Positions 38,598-47,087 of a stretch of 64,000 bases of DNA are shown here, piece after piece. This DNA is from Pseudonocardia petroleophila (GTDB taxonomy: Bacteria; Actinomycetota; Actinomycetes; Mycobacteriales; Pseudonocardiaceae): contig NZ_CP060131.1 in NCBI RefSeq assembly GCF_014235185.1, positions 1,309,501 to 1,373,500 of the forward strand, read 5' to 3'. Made by a program: the position numbers and the translations under genes. Position 1 is the stretch's first letter; each line of letters starts with the position of its first letter. The notes under the pieces were generated by a model. That model made no database searches. It was not told the origin of the DNA and worked only from the letters and a program-made list of their open reading frames with translations.

Positions 38598-38649
38598 AGG
38601 TATACCTTTGCTACCTGGTGCACGAAGGACACTTCAAGGAGACCAGGTA
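38598..38649. promoter_or_regulatory. Candidate HxlR operators
   Basis: Two elements fill the RidA/HxlR divergent gap: a 10-bp perfect palindrome AGGTATACCT (38598-38607), and an inverted repeat TACCTGGT (38612-38619) / ACCAGGTA (38642-38649). All share the half-site TACCT/AGGTA, which fits one dimeric winged-helix regulator controlling both genes. Confidence 0.6.
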
Positions 38650-38654
38650 TCCCC

Positions 38655-39023
38655 ATGGACACCGCCCCCGCCCCGGACGGCGAGCTGCGGATCACCGCAC
38701 CGCACCGCGAGCTCCTCGACCAGGTGCTCGACAAGTGGTCGCTGGCCGTGCTCGACGAGCTCTGCGAACGGCCCCGCCGCTTCAACGAGCTGCGCCGCGC
38801 CGTCCCCGCGGTGACGCAGAAGTCGCTCACGACGACCCTGCGCCGGCTCGAGCGCAACGGGATCGTGGAGCGCACGGTCCTCGACACCCGCCCCGTCGCC
38901 GTCGAGTACCGGATCACCCGGCTCGGCAAGACCCTCCGCCACCCGGTCGACGTGCTGCTGGGCTGGGCGTCGGACCACATGCCCGAGATCGAACGCGCCC
39001 GGCAGGCCTTCGACGTGCGCTGA
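38655..39023 (+). CDS. HxlR-family transcriptional regulator
   Basis: 122 aa winged helix: LDKWSLAVLDELCERPRRFN, ELRRAVPAVTQKSLTTTLRR, LERNGIVERTV, VEYRITRLGKTL. The family responds to aldehydes, oxidants or metabolites. The conserved N-terminal Cys used for sensing in several members (CPV before the GGKW box) is not present; the only Cys is in ELCER. ATG 38655 follows CAAGGAG. Divergent from the Rid-like gene and probably its regulator. Confidence 0.9.
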   Translation: MDTAPAPDGELRITAPHRELLDQVLDKWSLAVLDELCERPRRFNELRRAVPAVTQKSLTTTLRRLERNGIVERTVLDTRPVAVEYRITRLGKTLRHPVDVLLGWASDHMPEIERARQAFDVR

Positions 39024-39118
39024 CCGTCCCGGGACCGTGGTCAGATCGCTCACCGTCGCTGGCCGCCACCCGCCCGGTCCCGCTACCGTCGGGGACGGGT
39101 CCGCCTCCTGCGACACCC

Positions 39119-39160
39119 CCGGACGAGGCGCGTCGTACCCGGCACGACGACGACGCGGTA
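39119..39160 (+). ncRNA. Guanidine-III riboswitch
   Basis: CCGGACGAGG, then GCGTCGT (39130-39136), TACCCGG, and ACGACGC (39150-39156). The 7-bp stem GCGTCGT/ACGACGC and the pseudoknot CCGG (39119-39122) with CCGG (39139-39142) reproduce the class III guanidine aptamer, and the first 10 nt and the ACCCGG block match the well-known Thermobifida example. It ends 3 nt before GGAGG (39163-39167) of the exporter gene, so translational control is likely. An upstream CCTCC (39104-39108) could mask that site. Confidence 0.88.
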
Positions 39161-39173
39161 CCGGAGGTGTGTC

Positions 39174-39488
39174 ATGGCGTGGGTCGTCCTCGTGATCTCG
39201 GGAGTGCTGGAGACCGTCTGGGCCTCGGCGCTGGCCCGCTCGGCCGGGTTCAGCCGGCTCGTCCCGTCCGTGGTGTTCGGCGTGGCCCTGGTGCTGAGCA
39301 TGGCGGGCCTGGCGTTCGCGCTGCGGACGATCCCCGTCGGCACCGGCTACGCGATCTGGGTGGGCATCGGTGCCGTCGGCACCGCGGCGTACGGGATGGC
39401 GGTGCTCGGTGAGCCCGTCACGACGGCCCGGATCGTGTGCCTGGTTCTCATCGTGGGTGGCGTTGTGGGGTTGAAGTTCGTCCATTAG
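39174..39488 (+). CDS. gdx: Guanidinium exporter, SMR family
   Basis: 104 aa with four membrane segments. The SMR catalytic Glu is E13 in SGVLETVWASALA, and the SugE/Gdx subgroup signature is TVWASALARSAGFSRLVP with GTGYAIWVGIGAVGTA. It exports guanidinium in exchange for protons. The guanidine-III riboswitch directly upstream makes guanidine the substrate rather than quaternary ammonium compounds. ATG 39174 follows GGAGG. Monocistronic. Confidence 0.93.
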   Translation: MAWVVLVISGVLETVWASALARSAGFSRLVPSVVFGVALVLSMAGLAFALRTIPVGTGYAIWVGIGAVGTAAYGMAVLGEPVTTARIVCLVLIVGGVVGLKFVH

Positions 39489-39620
39489 GCCGAACAACGG
39501 CGAAGAAAGGTCACAAGAACCTCACGGCTGGTGGAACCGCGGTTGGTGGGTCCCCCGACCGGGCACTCCGTCTCCAGCAGGCCGCTACAGCGGCCGCAGG
39601 GGCATACAGGAGGATTCGAG

Positions 39621-39890
39621 ATGGGCATTCTGGGCTGGATCATCGTCGGTGGTCTGATGGGCGCGCTGGCGAAGGCCATCATGCCGGGCAACGACCCGGG
39701 CGGCATCATCGTCACGATCATCATCGGCATCGTCGGCGGTCTGCTCGGCGGATTCATCGGTTCCGCCGTGTTCGGCGTCTCCACCGGTGGGTTCTTCGAG
39801 ATCCGCACCTGGCTGATCGCGCTCGTCGGCGCCCTCATCCTGCTGGGCATCTACCGCGTGATCTCCGGACGCCGAGCCGTCCGTCACTGA
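39621..39890 (+). CDS. GlsB/YeaQ/YmgE family membrane protein
   Basis: 89 aa with three Gly-rich membrane segments: LGWIIVGGLMGALAKAIMPG, IIVTIIIGIVGGLLGGFIGS and IALVGALILLGIYRVISG. This is the 'transglycosylase-associated' family of small stress-induced membrane proteins; the biochemical role is unknown. ATG 39621 follows AGGAGG. The 132-nt upstream region holds no other gene. A strong terminator follows. Confidence 0.9.
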   Translation: MGILGWIIVGGLMGALAKAIMPGNDPGGIIVTIIIGIVGGLLGGFIGSAVFGVSTGGFFEIRTWLIALVGALILLGIYRVISGRRAVRH

Positions 39891-39899
39891 CGTTCCTCC

Positions 39900-39938
39900 G
39901 ACGAAGGCCCCGTCCCCTCCCGGGACGGGGCCTTCGTC
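39900..39938 (+). terminator. Strong hairpin terminator
   Basis: A perfect 17-bp stem (39900-39916 and 39922-39938) with a 5-nt loop starts 10 nt after the GlsB-family stop. It is the strongest terminator structure in the window. Confidence 0.88.
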
Positions 39939-39962
39939 GTGTCCGGGGCCCATGATGGCGGG

Positions 39963-40817
39963 GTGCTCGTCCGCCTCCTGCTCGCGCTGGCCTGCGTCGG
40001 CGTCCCGGCGTGGGTGCTCGCCACCCGCTGGTCGACCGTCCTGAACGACCATCCCGCGTACCTGGTCCTGCTCGTCGCGCTCGTCGTCGTGGGGGCGACC
40101 CTGGGCCTGCGTGCGCGGCGGCCCCGACCGTCGGGCCGGTGGCGCACGACCGGGCGGGTGGCGGCGGCCGTCCTGCTCGTCGCCGTCCTCGGCGCCGTCG
40201 GCTGGCTGCGCCCCTTCGCGGCGACGTCCGGCGACCCGCTCGCGGTCGGCACCCCCACCACGTGGGAGCTGCGGCCGTCCGGCCCGGTGTCGGACGTCGG
40301 GGTCGTGTTCTACCCGGGCGCGCGCGTCGACCCCCGCGCCTACCTCGCCCTGCTCCGCCCGCTGGCCGACGACGGGCACCCGGTCGTGGTGGTGAAGCCG
40401 CCGCTCGACATCGCGCTGCTCGTCGGGGCTCCCCCGTTCGACGACCACCCGGAGGTCTCGCGCTGGGTCGTCGGCGGGCACTCCCTCGGCGGCACGGCGG
40501 CGGCGATGGTCGACGACCCGCGCGTGGCCGGACTGCTGCTCTGGGCCTCCTACCCCGCCGACGACCAGTCGTCCCGCGACCTGCCGACGCTCTCGGTCTC
40601 CGGCGACCGCGACGGCCTCGCCACGCCCGCCGACATCGCCGACACCGCGCCCCGGCTCCCGGCCGGTGCCCGGCTGGTCACGGTGCCCGGCGGCGTCCAC
40701 GCCTTCTTCGGCGACTACGGCGAGCAGCCCGGTGACGGCGTCCCCGCCACCGACCGGGCGACGGCGCAGCGGCAGATCGTGGAGGCGAGCCGGGCGTTCG
40801 TCGACGAGCTCGGGTGA
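39963..40817 (+). CDS. Membrane-anchored alpha/beta hydrolase
   Basis: 284 aa from GTG 39963. Two or three N-terminal hydrophobic segments (residues about 3-90, for example LVRLLLALACVGVPAWVLA) precede the hydrolase domain. The nucleophile elbow is GGHSLGGTAAA, the Asp region is LSVSGDRDGLATP, and the catalytic His is in PGGVHAFFGDYG. The family includes esterases and dienelactone-hydrolase-like enzymes (alpha/beta hydrolase 5); the substrate is unknown. Its stop overlaps the next start by 4 bp. Confidence 0.85.
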   Translation: MLVRLLLALACVGVPAWVLATRWSTVLNDHPAYLVLLVALVVVGATLGLRARRPRPSGRWRTTGRVAAAVLLVAVLGAVGWLRPFAATSGDPLAVGTPTTWELRPSGPVSDVGVVFYPGARVDPRAYLALLRPLADDGHPVVVVKPPLDIALLVGAPPFDDHPEVSRWVVGGHSLGGTAAAMVDDPRVAGLLLWASYPADDQSSRDLPTLSVSGDRDGLATPADIADTAPRLPAGARLVTVPGGVHAFFGDYGEQPGDGVPATDRATAQRQIVEASRAFVDELG

Positions 40818-41776
40818 TCACGGCCGGGGCCGCGCGGGGCGTCGCGCGGGAGTGGGTGCGGCGGCACGCGGCCGGTGCCCGCGGCGCGTTCGTCATGGGC
40901 TCGGCCGCCGCACGCGGTGCGGACGAGGTCCTGCCCGCCACCTCCGACGTCGACGTCACCGTGGTCGTCGACGGGCCGCGGGTGCCGCCGAGGACCGGGC
41001 TGTTCCGCCGGGACGGGGTGCTGCTCGACGTCGGCTTCGTCACCGCGGCCGACCTGGAGGCGTCGGCCCGGTCGTGGGTGTTCGCCCCCGGTCTCGCCGC
41101 CGGGCACGTGCTCGCCGACGCCGACGGGCGGCTCACGGCCCTGAGCCGCGCGGTCGCCGCCCGGTTCGCCGAGCCCGCCGAGGTCGCCCGGCGCGTCGAC
41201 GACGTCGCCGCCGCCGTGCGGGACCGGCTCCGGCCGCCCGACCCGGCCCGGCCGTGGCCCGAGCAGGTCATCGCCTGGCCGTTCCCGACCACCCTGCTGA
41301 CGCACGTACCGCTGGTCGCCGCGCTGCGCACCCCGACCGTGCGGCTGCGCTACGTCGCGGCGCGCCCCGTCACTCCCCCGGACCTCTACCGCGCCCTGCT
41401 CGCCGACCTGGGCTGCGCCGACGTCCGGCCCGACGCCGTGGCGCACCACCTCGACGTCCTCGACGGGCTGCTCGGCGCGACGGCCGTCGAGCGCCCGGCC
41501 GCGATCGACGGCGGCCGCGAGCTCGTCGCGCGCGGGGACCACCGGGAGGCGGTGTTCTGGCTGGTCGCGACCCTGGCCCGGGCCGCGGAGCGGGACCCGG
41601 CCGCGGACGCGGCCCTCCGCGCCGCCGCGGCCGACCTCGTCGGCGTGCGCACCCCCGCGGACCTGACCCGGCGCCGGACCGGGACCCTCGTACTGCTGGA
41701 CCGGCTCCGGGACGCAGGAACGCCGGGCGTCCGTGAGGACGACCCGGCGTCGACTGGCGGTGGCGGTGGGATTTGA
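40814..41776 (+). CDS. Nucleotidyltransferase-like protein
   Basis: 320 aa. The N-terminal GAFVMGSAAARG and TSDVDVTVVVDG give the GS...DxD pattern of polymerase-beta-type nucleotidyltransferases, as in aminoglycoside nucleotidyltransferases and related toxins. The rest is helical and Arg/Ala-rich, with no recognised second domain. GTG 40814 overlaps the hydrolase stop by 4 bp. The last 19 bases of the coding sequence run into the 3' end of an antisense tRNA-Ser gene, so the true C-terminus is constrained by the tRNA. Target unknown. Confidence 0.72.
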   Translation: MITAGAARGVAREWVRRHAAGARGAFVMGSAAARGADEVLPATSDVDVTVVVDGPRVPPRTGLFRRDGVLLDVGFVTAADLEASARSWVFAPGLAAGHVLADADGRLTALSRAVAARFAEPAEVARRVDDVAAAVRDRLRPPDPARPWPEQVIAWPFPTTLLTHVPLVAALRTPTVRLRYVAARPVTPPDLYRALLADLGCADVRPDAVAHHLDVLDGLLGATAVERPAAIDGGRELVARGDHREAVFWLVATLARAAERDPAADAALRAAAADLVGVRTPADLTRRRTGTLVLLDRLRDAGTPGVREDDPASTGGGGGI

Positions 41777-41842
41777 ACCCACGGAGGCTTTCACCTCACA
41801 CGCTTTCGAGGCGTGCTCCTTCGGCCGCTCGGACACGCCACC
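41758..41842 (-). tRNA. tRNA-Ser(CGA)
   Basis: 85 nt on the minus strand. The acceptor GGTGGCG (from 41842) pairs with CGCCACC; discriminator G at 41758. The anticodon arm CACGC-CTCGAAA-GCGTG gives anticodon CGA. It has a long variable arm and a GGTTCAAATCC T loop. No CCA is encoded. The 3' end overlaps the tail of the convergent nucleotidyltransferase gene. Confidence 0.96.
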
Positions 41843-41940
41843 GCGGAGAAGCTTACAAGAGCGCCGCGGCGGTGCCGCCGGCCCCCGGCCGTGAGCGAAC
41901 CGTGATCGACGCCGACGCCGCCGACGTGCAGAATCCGCCC

Positions 41941-42789
41941 GTGGCCACCCCGCTCCGGCGCCTGCTCGCCGTCACCACGCTGCTGCTCGCCGCCGGCTGC
42001 GCCCCCGCGGCCCCCACGGAGCCCGCCGCGGCCGCCTCCTGCGAGCCCGGCGCGCTGCCGACCCTCACCGCGGGCACCCTGACGATCGGCACCGACCAGC
42101 CGGTGTACCCGCCGTGGTACCTCGACGACGACCCGACGTCCGGGCAGGGCTTCGAGAGCGCCGTCGCCTACGCGGTGGCCGAGCAGCTCGGGTACGCCCG
42201 CGACGCCGTGAGCTGGGTGCGCGTGCCGTTCAACGCCGCCATCGCCCCGGGCCCGAAGACCTACGACCTCAACCTGACCGAGTTCTCGATCAGCGACGAG
42301 CGCCGCCAGGCCGTCGACTTCTCCTCGCCCTACTACGACGTCGCACAGGCCGTGATCGCGATCGAGGGCAACCCGTTCGCGGGCGCCACCAGCATCGCGG
42401 AGCTGAAGGACGCGCGGATCGGCGGGCAGGTCGGCACCACTAGCTACCAGGCGATCGTCGACCAGATCGCCCCCACCACCGAGCCGTCGGTGTTCAACAC
42501 CAACGACGACGCCAAGCTCGCGCTCGGCAACGGCCAGATCGACGCGCTCGTGCTCGACCTGCCCACCGCGTTCTTCGTCACCTCCGCCGAGCTCGACGGC
42601 GGCGTGATCGTCGGGCAGCTCCCCGCGGGCACCGGCACGCCGGAGCAGTTCGGCGCGGTGCTGGACAAGGACAGCCCGCTGACGGGGTGCGTGTCCGACG
42701 CGGTCGACGCCCTGCGCGCCGACGGCACACTGGACGCGCTGGAGACGGAGTGGCTGGCCTCGGCCGGGGCGGCGCCCGAGCTGCGGTGA
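41941..42789 (+). CDS. Amino-acid ABC transporter solute-binding lipoprotein
   Basis: 282 aa family-3 binding protein. The leader LRRLLAVTTLLLAAGC ends in a lipobox with C20. Hallmarks are TLTIGTDQPVYPPWYLDD, GFESAVAYAVAEQLGY, YDLNLTEFSISDERRQAVDF and the C-terminal LDALETEWL. It binds a polar amino acid or opine and delivers it to the adjacent permease. GTG 41941 is chosen because it starts immediately before the signal peptide. Its stop overlaps the permease start by 4 bp. Confidence 0.92.
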   Translation: MATPLRRLLAVTTLLLAAGCAPAAPTEPAAAASCEPGALPTLTAGTLTIGTDQPVYPPWYLDDDPTSGQGFESAVAYAVAEQLGYARDAVSWVRVPFNAAIAPGPKTYDLNLTEFSISDERRQAVDFSSPYYDVAQAVIAIEGNPFAGATSIAELKDARIGGQVGTTSYQAIVDQIAPTTEPSVFNTNDDAKLALGNGQIDALVLDLPTAFFVTSAELDGGVIVGQLPAGTGTPEQFGAVLDKDSPLTGCVSDAVDALRADGTLDALETEWLASAGAAPELR

Positions 42790-43622
42790 CCGTCGAACTG
42801 AGCCCGCTCGCGCAGGACCGGGCCGCCTACCGGCGCTCCCGCGCGCGCCGGTCCACCACCGTCGCGCTGGTCTCGACGGTGGTGTTCGCGGCGGCGCTGG
42901 TGATCGGCCTGGTCAACACGCCCGGCTGGCCGCGGGTGCAGGAGACCTTCCTCGACCCGCAGGACGCCTGGGCAGCGCTGCCCGCGGTCCTGTCCGGGCT
43001 GTGGCTCAACATCCGGGTGCTCGTCGTCGCCGAGCTCGGGATCCTCGCGCTCGGGCTGCTGATCGCGCTGCTGCGCACGCTGCGCGGCCCGGTGTTCTTC
43101 CCGGTCCGGGCACTGGCGATCGGCTACGTCGACCTGTTCCGCGGCGTCCCGCTGCTCATCGCGCTCTACCTGATCGGGTTCGGGGTGCCGGGGCTGCGGC
43201 TGCAGGGCGTGCCGAACGACGTCGCGGTGCTCGGGACGGTCGCGCTGATCCTCGTCTACTCGGCGTACGTGTCCGAGGTGTTCCGCGCGGGCATCGAGTC
43301 GGTCCACCCGTCGCAGCGGGCGGCGGCGCGGTCGCTGGGGCTGACGCACCGGCAGTCGATGCGGCTGGTGATCCTGCCGCAGGCCGTCCGCCGGGTGCTC
43401 CCGCCGCTGCTCAACGACTTCGTCGCGCTGCAGAAGGACGTCGGGCTGATCTCCGTGCTCGGGGCCGTCGACGCGATCCGGGCGGCGCAGATCCAGTCGG
43501 CGCTGCTGTTCAGCTTCACCCCCTACGTCGTGGCCGGGCTGCTGTTCGTGCTGCTGGCCGTCCCGACGGGGCGCATCGCCGACGCGGTGGCAGCGCGGGC
43601 GGCCCGGCGGGAGGCCGCATGA
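42786..43622 (+). CDS. Amino-acid ABC transporter permease
   Basis: 278 aa HisM/GlnP-type permease with a long N-terminal cytoplasmic region and about five or six membrane segments. The EAA loop is AARSLGLTHRQSMRLVILPQ; the family block YVDLFRGVPLLIALYLIGFG precedes it. GTG 42786. It overlaps both neighbours by 4 bp, forming a coupled three-gene importer; as the only permease it probably homodimerises. Confidence 0.93.
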   Translation: MTVELSPLAQDRAAYRRSRARRSTTVALVSTVVFAAALVIGLVNTPGWPRVQETFLDPQDAWAALPAVLSGLWLNIRVLVVAELGILALGLLIALLRTLRGPVFFPVRALAIGYVDLFRGVPLLIALYLIGFGVPGLRLQGVPNDVAVLGTVALILVYSAYVSEVFRAGIESVHPSQRAAARSLGLTHRQSMRLVILPQAVRRVLPPLLNDFVALQKDVGLISVLGAVDAIRAAQIQSALLFSFTPYVVAGLLFVLLAVPTGRIADAVAARAARREAA

Positions 43623-44377
43623 CCCCGGTCCTGGACGTGCAGGGGCTGGTCAAGCGCTACGGCGACACGACCGTGCTGGGCGGCGTCGACCTCACCGTCG
43701 CCGAGAACGAGGTGATCACGCTGATCGGGGCGTCGGGATCGGGCAAGTCGACGCTGCTGCGGTGCGTCGACCTGCTCGAGGAGATCGACGACGGGCGGAT
43801 CCTGCTCGACGGCGACGACGTCTCCGACCCCCGGCGCGGCCCGAAGGCGGCCGCGGCGGCGCAGCGGCGGATGGCGATCGTGTTCCAGGCGTTCAACCTG
43901 TTCCCGCACATGACGGCACGGCAGAACGTGGCGCTCGCGCCGCGGGTGGTGCACGGGCTGACCGGCGAGCAGGCGGACGAGCGCGCCGACGAGCTGCTGC
44001 ACCGCGTCGGGCTGGAGTCGTTCGCCGGCGCCTACCCGGACCGGCTCTCCGGCGGGCAGCAGCAGCGGGTCGCGATCGCCCGCGCGCTGGCCGTGCGGCC
44101 CCGGCTGCTGCTGCTCGACGAGATCACCTCCGCGCTCGACCCGGAGCTGGTCGGCGAGGTGCTGGCGATCGTCCGCGAGCTGGCCCGCACGTCGGTGACG
44201 ATCCTGATGGCGACCCACGAGATGGGCTTCGCGAAGCAGGTGTCGAACCGCGTGTGCTTCCTCGACGGCGGCGTGGTCCTGGAGTCCGGGCCGCCCGACC
44301 AGGTGCTCGGCGAGCCCCGGGAGGCCCGCACGCAGGAGTTCCTGGCGCGCGTCATCGCGGCGGGGCGCCTGGCCTGA
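43619..44377 (+). CDS. Amino-acid ABC transporter ATP-binding protein
   Basis: 252 aa GlnQ/HisP-type ATPase. Walker A GASGSGKSTLLRCV, Q-loop FQAFNLFPHMT, signature RLSGGQQQRVAIARAL, Walker B LLLLDEITSALD, H-loop MATHEMGFA. It energises the adjacent permease. ATG 43619 overlaps the permease stop by 4 bp. Its 3' end overlaps the convergent Nudix gene by 26 bp. Confidence 0.95.
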   Translation: MTPVLDVQGLVKRYGDTTVLGGVDLTVAENEVITLIGASGSGKSTLLRCVDLLEEIDDGRILLDGDDVSDPRRGPKAAAAAQRRMAIVFQAFNLFPHMTARQNVALAPRVVHGLTGEQADERADELLHRVGLESFAGAYPDRLSGGQQQRVAIARALAVRPRLLLLDEITSALDPELVGEVLAIVRELARTSVTILMATHEMGFAKQVSNRVCFLDGGVVLESGPPDQVLGEPREARTQEFLARVIAAGRLA

Positions 44378-44804
44378 TCCCCGCGGCCCCGATCCCCGCG
44401 GCGGCGAGCCCGACGTCGATCATCCGGGACCGGTCGAGGCCCTCGACGTCGGCGAGCGGGACCCACGCCGCGTGGTCGGAGCTGCCGCCGACCTCGTGCC
44501 GCAGGGTGCCGCCGGTGATCTCGCCGGAGAACAGGATGCTGATCATGTGCAGGCGGTGGCCGCGGTCGTCCCACACCCGGGAGCCGACGTCGAGCAGCGG
44601 CCCGAGCGCCACGTCCAGCCCGGTCTCCTCGGCCACCTCCCGGACGGCCGCGTCGCGCGGGTCCTCGCCGTGGTCGAGCCCGCCACCGGGCAGGGCCCAC
44701 CGCCGGGAGCCGGTGAACCGCACGAGCAGCAGCGACCCCTCCCGCACGCAGACCACGTACGCCCCGACCCGCTGCCGCTGCTCCGCCCCGGTCACCCGGA
44801 CCAC
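44352..44804 (-). CDS. Nudix hydrolase
   Basis: 150 aa. The Nudix box is GGGLDHGEDPRDAAVREVAE continuing ETGLDV, an exact Gx5Ex7REUxEExGU match. It hydrolyses a nucleoside diphosphate linked to another moiety; the substrate is not predictable. The N-terminus RQRVGAYVVCVREGSLLLVR is typical. GTG 44804. It lies one base downstream of tadA's stop boundary on the opposite side of the ABC operon, in the same direction as tadA. Confidence 0.9.
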   Translation of the reverse strand: MVRVTGAEQRQRVGAYVVCVREGSLLLVRFTGSRRWALPGGGLDHGEDPRDAAVREVAEETGLDVALGPLLDVGSRVWDDRGHRLHMISILFSGEITGGTLRHEVGGSSDHAAWVPLADVEGLDRSRMIDVGLAAAGIGAAGIRPGAPPR

Positions 44805-44805
44805 G

Positions 44806-45270
44806 CTAGCGCCGGTCGGCGAAGAACGACTCCATCAGCGCCGCGCACTCCGGCGCCAGCACCCCGCCGACGACCTCGGGCCGGTGGGTGAGGCGGCGGT
44901 CGCGCAGGACGTCCCACAGCGAGCCGGCCGCGCCGGTCTTGGGCTCCCACGCCCCGAACACCACCCGGGCCACGCGGGCCGCCACCAGTGCGCCCGCGCA
45001 CATCGTGCAGGGCTCGATCGTGACCGCCAGCGTGCAGCCCTCCAGCCGCCACTCCCCGCGCACGGCGGCGGCGGCGCGCAGGGCGAGGACCTCGGCGTGG
45101 GCGGTGGGGTCGCCGAAGGCCTCCCGGCCGTTGCAGGCGGCAGCCAGCTCGCACCCGGACTCGTCGACGACGACCGCGCCGATCGGGACGTCACCGGTGC
45201 GCGACGCGGCCGCGCCCAGCACCAGGGCACGGCGGATCAGCGCCTCGTCCGAGGCGGGCGCGGCCGTCAC
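44806..45270 (-). CDS. tadA: tRNA adenosine(34) deaminase
   Basis: 154 aa. The zinc ligands are H58 with catalytic E60 (PTAHAEVLAL), C88 and C91 (EPCTMCAGAL). The substrate loop and C-terminal ESFFADRR are typical of TadA. It converts A34 to inosine in tRNA-Arg(ACG). GTG 45270 overlaps the stop of its partner-protein gene by 4 bp, an arrangement conserved across actinobacteria. Confidence 0.95.
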   Translation of the reverse strand: MTAAPASDEALIRRALVLGAAASRTGDVPIGAVVVDESGCELAAACNGREAFGDPTAHAEVLALRAAAAVRGEWRLEGCTLAVTIEPCTMCAGALVAARVARVVFGAWEPKTGAAGSLWDVLRDRRLTHRPEVVGGVLAPECAALMESFFADRR

Positions 45271-45785
45271 CGCGCGTCGACGACCTCGGCGAGCGCGTCG
45301 GCGAACCCGCAGCGGCGGCCGATGGTGGCCAGCTGCTCGTCGGGGTAGAGCTCCAGCTCTCCGGCGAGCATCTCCAGCTCGTCGGCGGGCAGGCCGAAGT
45401 CGGCGAGGATCGACAGGTCGCCCTCGGGCCACGGGTCGTCGAGTGCGTCGTCGTCGGGCGGCAGCTCGACGCGCAGCAGGTCGAGCACGTCGGCGGCGAC
45501 GTCGTAGTCGAGCGCGGCGACGGCGTCGGACAGCATCAGCGCGATGCCCCCGGGCACCGGGCGGACGATGACGAAGAACTCGTCGTCGACGTCGAGCAGA
45601 CCCACCACCGCACCCTGCACGCGGAGCTCGCGCAGCTCGGTGATCGCGGCGTCGAGGTCGACGAGGGACTCGGCGGCCAGCCGCGTGCACCGCCAGCGGC
45701 CCTCCTCCCGGATCGCCGCGACGGCGTACCCGGGCAGGGACTGTCCCCGCACGCCCGGACGCGCTTCGACGCTCTGCACCGCCAT
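45267..45785 (-). CDS. tRNA adenosine deaminase-associated protein
   Basis: 172 aa from ATG 45785. An acidic protein with VQGAVVGLLDVDDEFFVIVR, LPPDDDALDDPWPEGDLSIL and a C-terminus ELYPDEQLATIGRRCGFADA. The family is defined by constant adjacency to tadA in actinobacteria and its function is not established. Translation is coupled to tadA by the 4-bp overlap. An upstream in-frame start at 45854 is less likely because the sequence there is poorly conserved in character. Confidence 0.85.
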   Translation of the reverse strand: MAVQSVEARPGVRGQSLPGYAVAAIREEGRWRCTRLAAESLVDLDAAITELRELRVQGAVVGLLDVDDEFFVIVRPVPGGIALMLSDAVAALDYDVAADVLDLLRVELPPDDDALDDPWPEGDLSILADFGLPADELEMLAGELELYPDEQLATIGRRCGFADALAEVVDAR

Positions 45786-45876
45786 GACACTACGGTAGGC
45801 CCACCCGGCACTGTGGTCCACACCACACCCGGAAGTCCACCCCCTGGTGACCACCTCGTGATGCCAGGATCAGCGC

Positions 45877-47070
45877 ATGTCCGACCTCGCAGCACAAGCC
45901 CGCGCGCTGCAGCCGCGGACGCTGGCGATGCGCCGGGCGATCCACCGCAGGCCCGAGATCGGGCTGGACCTCCCGCACACCCGTGACGCCGTCGTCGACG
46001 CCCTCGTGGACCTCCCGCTGCAGGTGCACCTCGGCGTCGGCGTCAGCTCGGTCGTCGCGGTGCTCGAGGGTGCCCGCCCCGGCCCCACGGTGCTCCTGCG
46101 CGGCGACATGGACGCGCTCCCGATGCACGAGGACACCGGGCTGGAGTTCTCCTCCGAGGTCGACGGCGCGATGCACGCCTGCGGGCACGACACCCACGTC
46201 GCGATGCTCGCCTCCGCGGCCCGCCTGCTGGCCGGGCGGCGCGACGAGCTGGCCGGGCGGGTGCTGTTCATGTTCCAGCCGGGCGAGGAGGGCTTCCACG
46301 GCGCCCGCCACATGATCGACGAGGGGCTGCTCGACGCCACCGGCCCCGCCGGGCGCCCGGAGCGGGCCTACGCGCTGCACATCAGCGCCACCATCCCGGC
46401 GGGCGAGCTGCACCTGCGGCCGGGCCCGCTGATGGCGGCCGCGGACACGGTCCGGATCACCGTCCGCGGGCGCGGCGGGCACGCCTCCGCCCCGCACGAC
46501 GCCGCCGATCCCGTGCCGGCCGCGGCCGCGATGATCGGGGCGCTGCAGACGGCGATCTCCCGGGAGATCGCCGCGCACGACCCCGCCGTCCTCACCATCG
46601 CCCACCTCACCGCGGGCACCACCACCAACGTCATCCCGGAGACGGCGTTCATGGAGGGCACGATCCGCACCCTGTCCGCGCCGGTCCGCGAGCACGTGCG
46701 CGAGATCGTCCGGCGGGTCTGCCGCTACACGGCGCTGGCGCACGGCTGCTCCGCGGACGTCTCCGTCGAGCCCGGGTACCCGGTCACGGTCAACGACGCG
46801 GGCGCGGTCGACCAGCTCTCGGCGGTGGGCCGCGACGTGCTCGGCCGCGACCGGGTGCTGACGATGCCGTCGCCGATCCTCGGCGCGGAGGACTTCTCCT
46901 ACGTCCTGGAGCAGGTGCCGGGCGCGCTCGCGTTCCTCGGCGGGTGCCCGCCGGCCGTCGACCTCGCGACCGCGCCCGCCAACCACTCCAACCGCGTGGT
47001 CTTCGACGAGTCGGCGATGGCGTCCGGGGTGGCGGTGTACGCGGGGCTGGCGCTCGACGCGCTGGGCTGA
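45877..47070 (+). CDS. M20-family amidohydrolase
   Basis: 397 aa. RRAIHRRPEIGLDLPHT, LLRGDMDALPMHEDTG and MHACGHDTHVAMLASAA are the hippurate hydrolase/IAA-amino-acid hydrolase signatures, with the metal Cys-His in ACGHD and FQPGEEGFHGAR supplying the next ligands. The dimerisation domain starts TVRITVRGRGGHASAP. It hydrolyses N-acyl amino acids in the cytoplasm. ATG 45877. It is followed at 17 nt by an amidase, so the two may degrade amide substrates together. Confidence 0.93.
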   Translation: MSDLAAQARALQPRTLAMRRAIHRRPEIGLDLPHTRDAVVDALVDLPLQVHLGVGVSSVVAVLEGARPGPTVLLRGDMDALPMHEDTGLEFSSEVDGAMHACGHDTHVAMLASAARLLAGRRDELAGRVLFMFQPGEEGFHGARHMIDEGLLDATGPAGRPERAYALHISATIPAGELHLRPGPLMAAADTVRITVRGRGGHASAPHDAADPVPAAAAMIGALQTAISREIAAHDPAVLTIAHLTAGTTTNVIPETAFMEGTIRTLSAPVREHVREIVRRVCRYTALAHGCSADVSVEPGYPVTVNDAGAVDQLSAVGRDVLGRDRVLTMPSPILGAEDFSYVLEQVPGALAFLGGCPPAVDLATAPANHSNRVVFDESAMASGVAVYAGLALDALG

Positions 47071-47087
47071 CGCCCCACTATGGCGGG

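Noticed and set aside
38020..41842. tRNA-Ser genes as integration sites of a mobile element
   Set aside because: No integrase, no duplicated tRNA 3' end and ordinary chromosomal genes between them.
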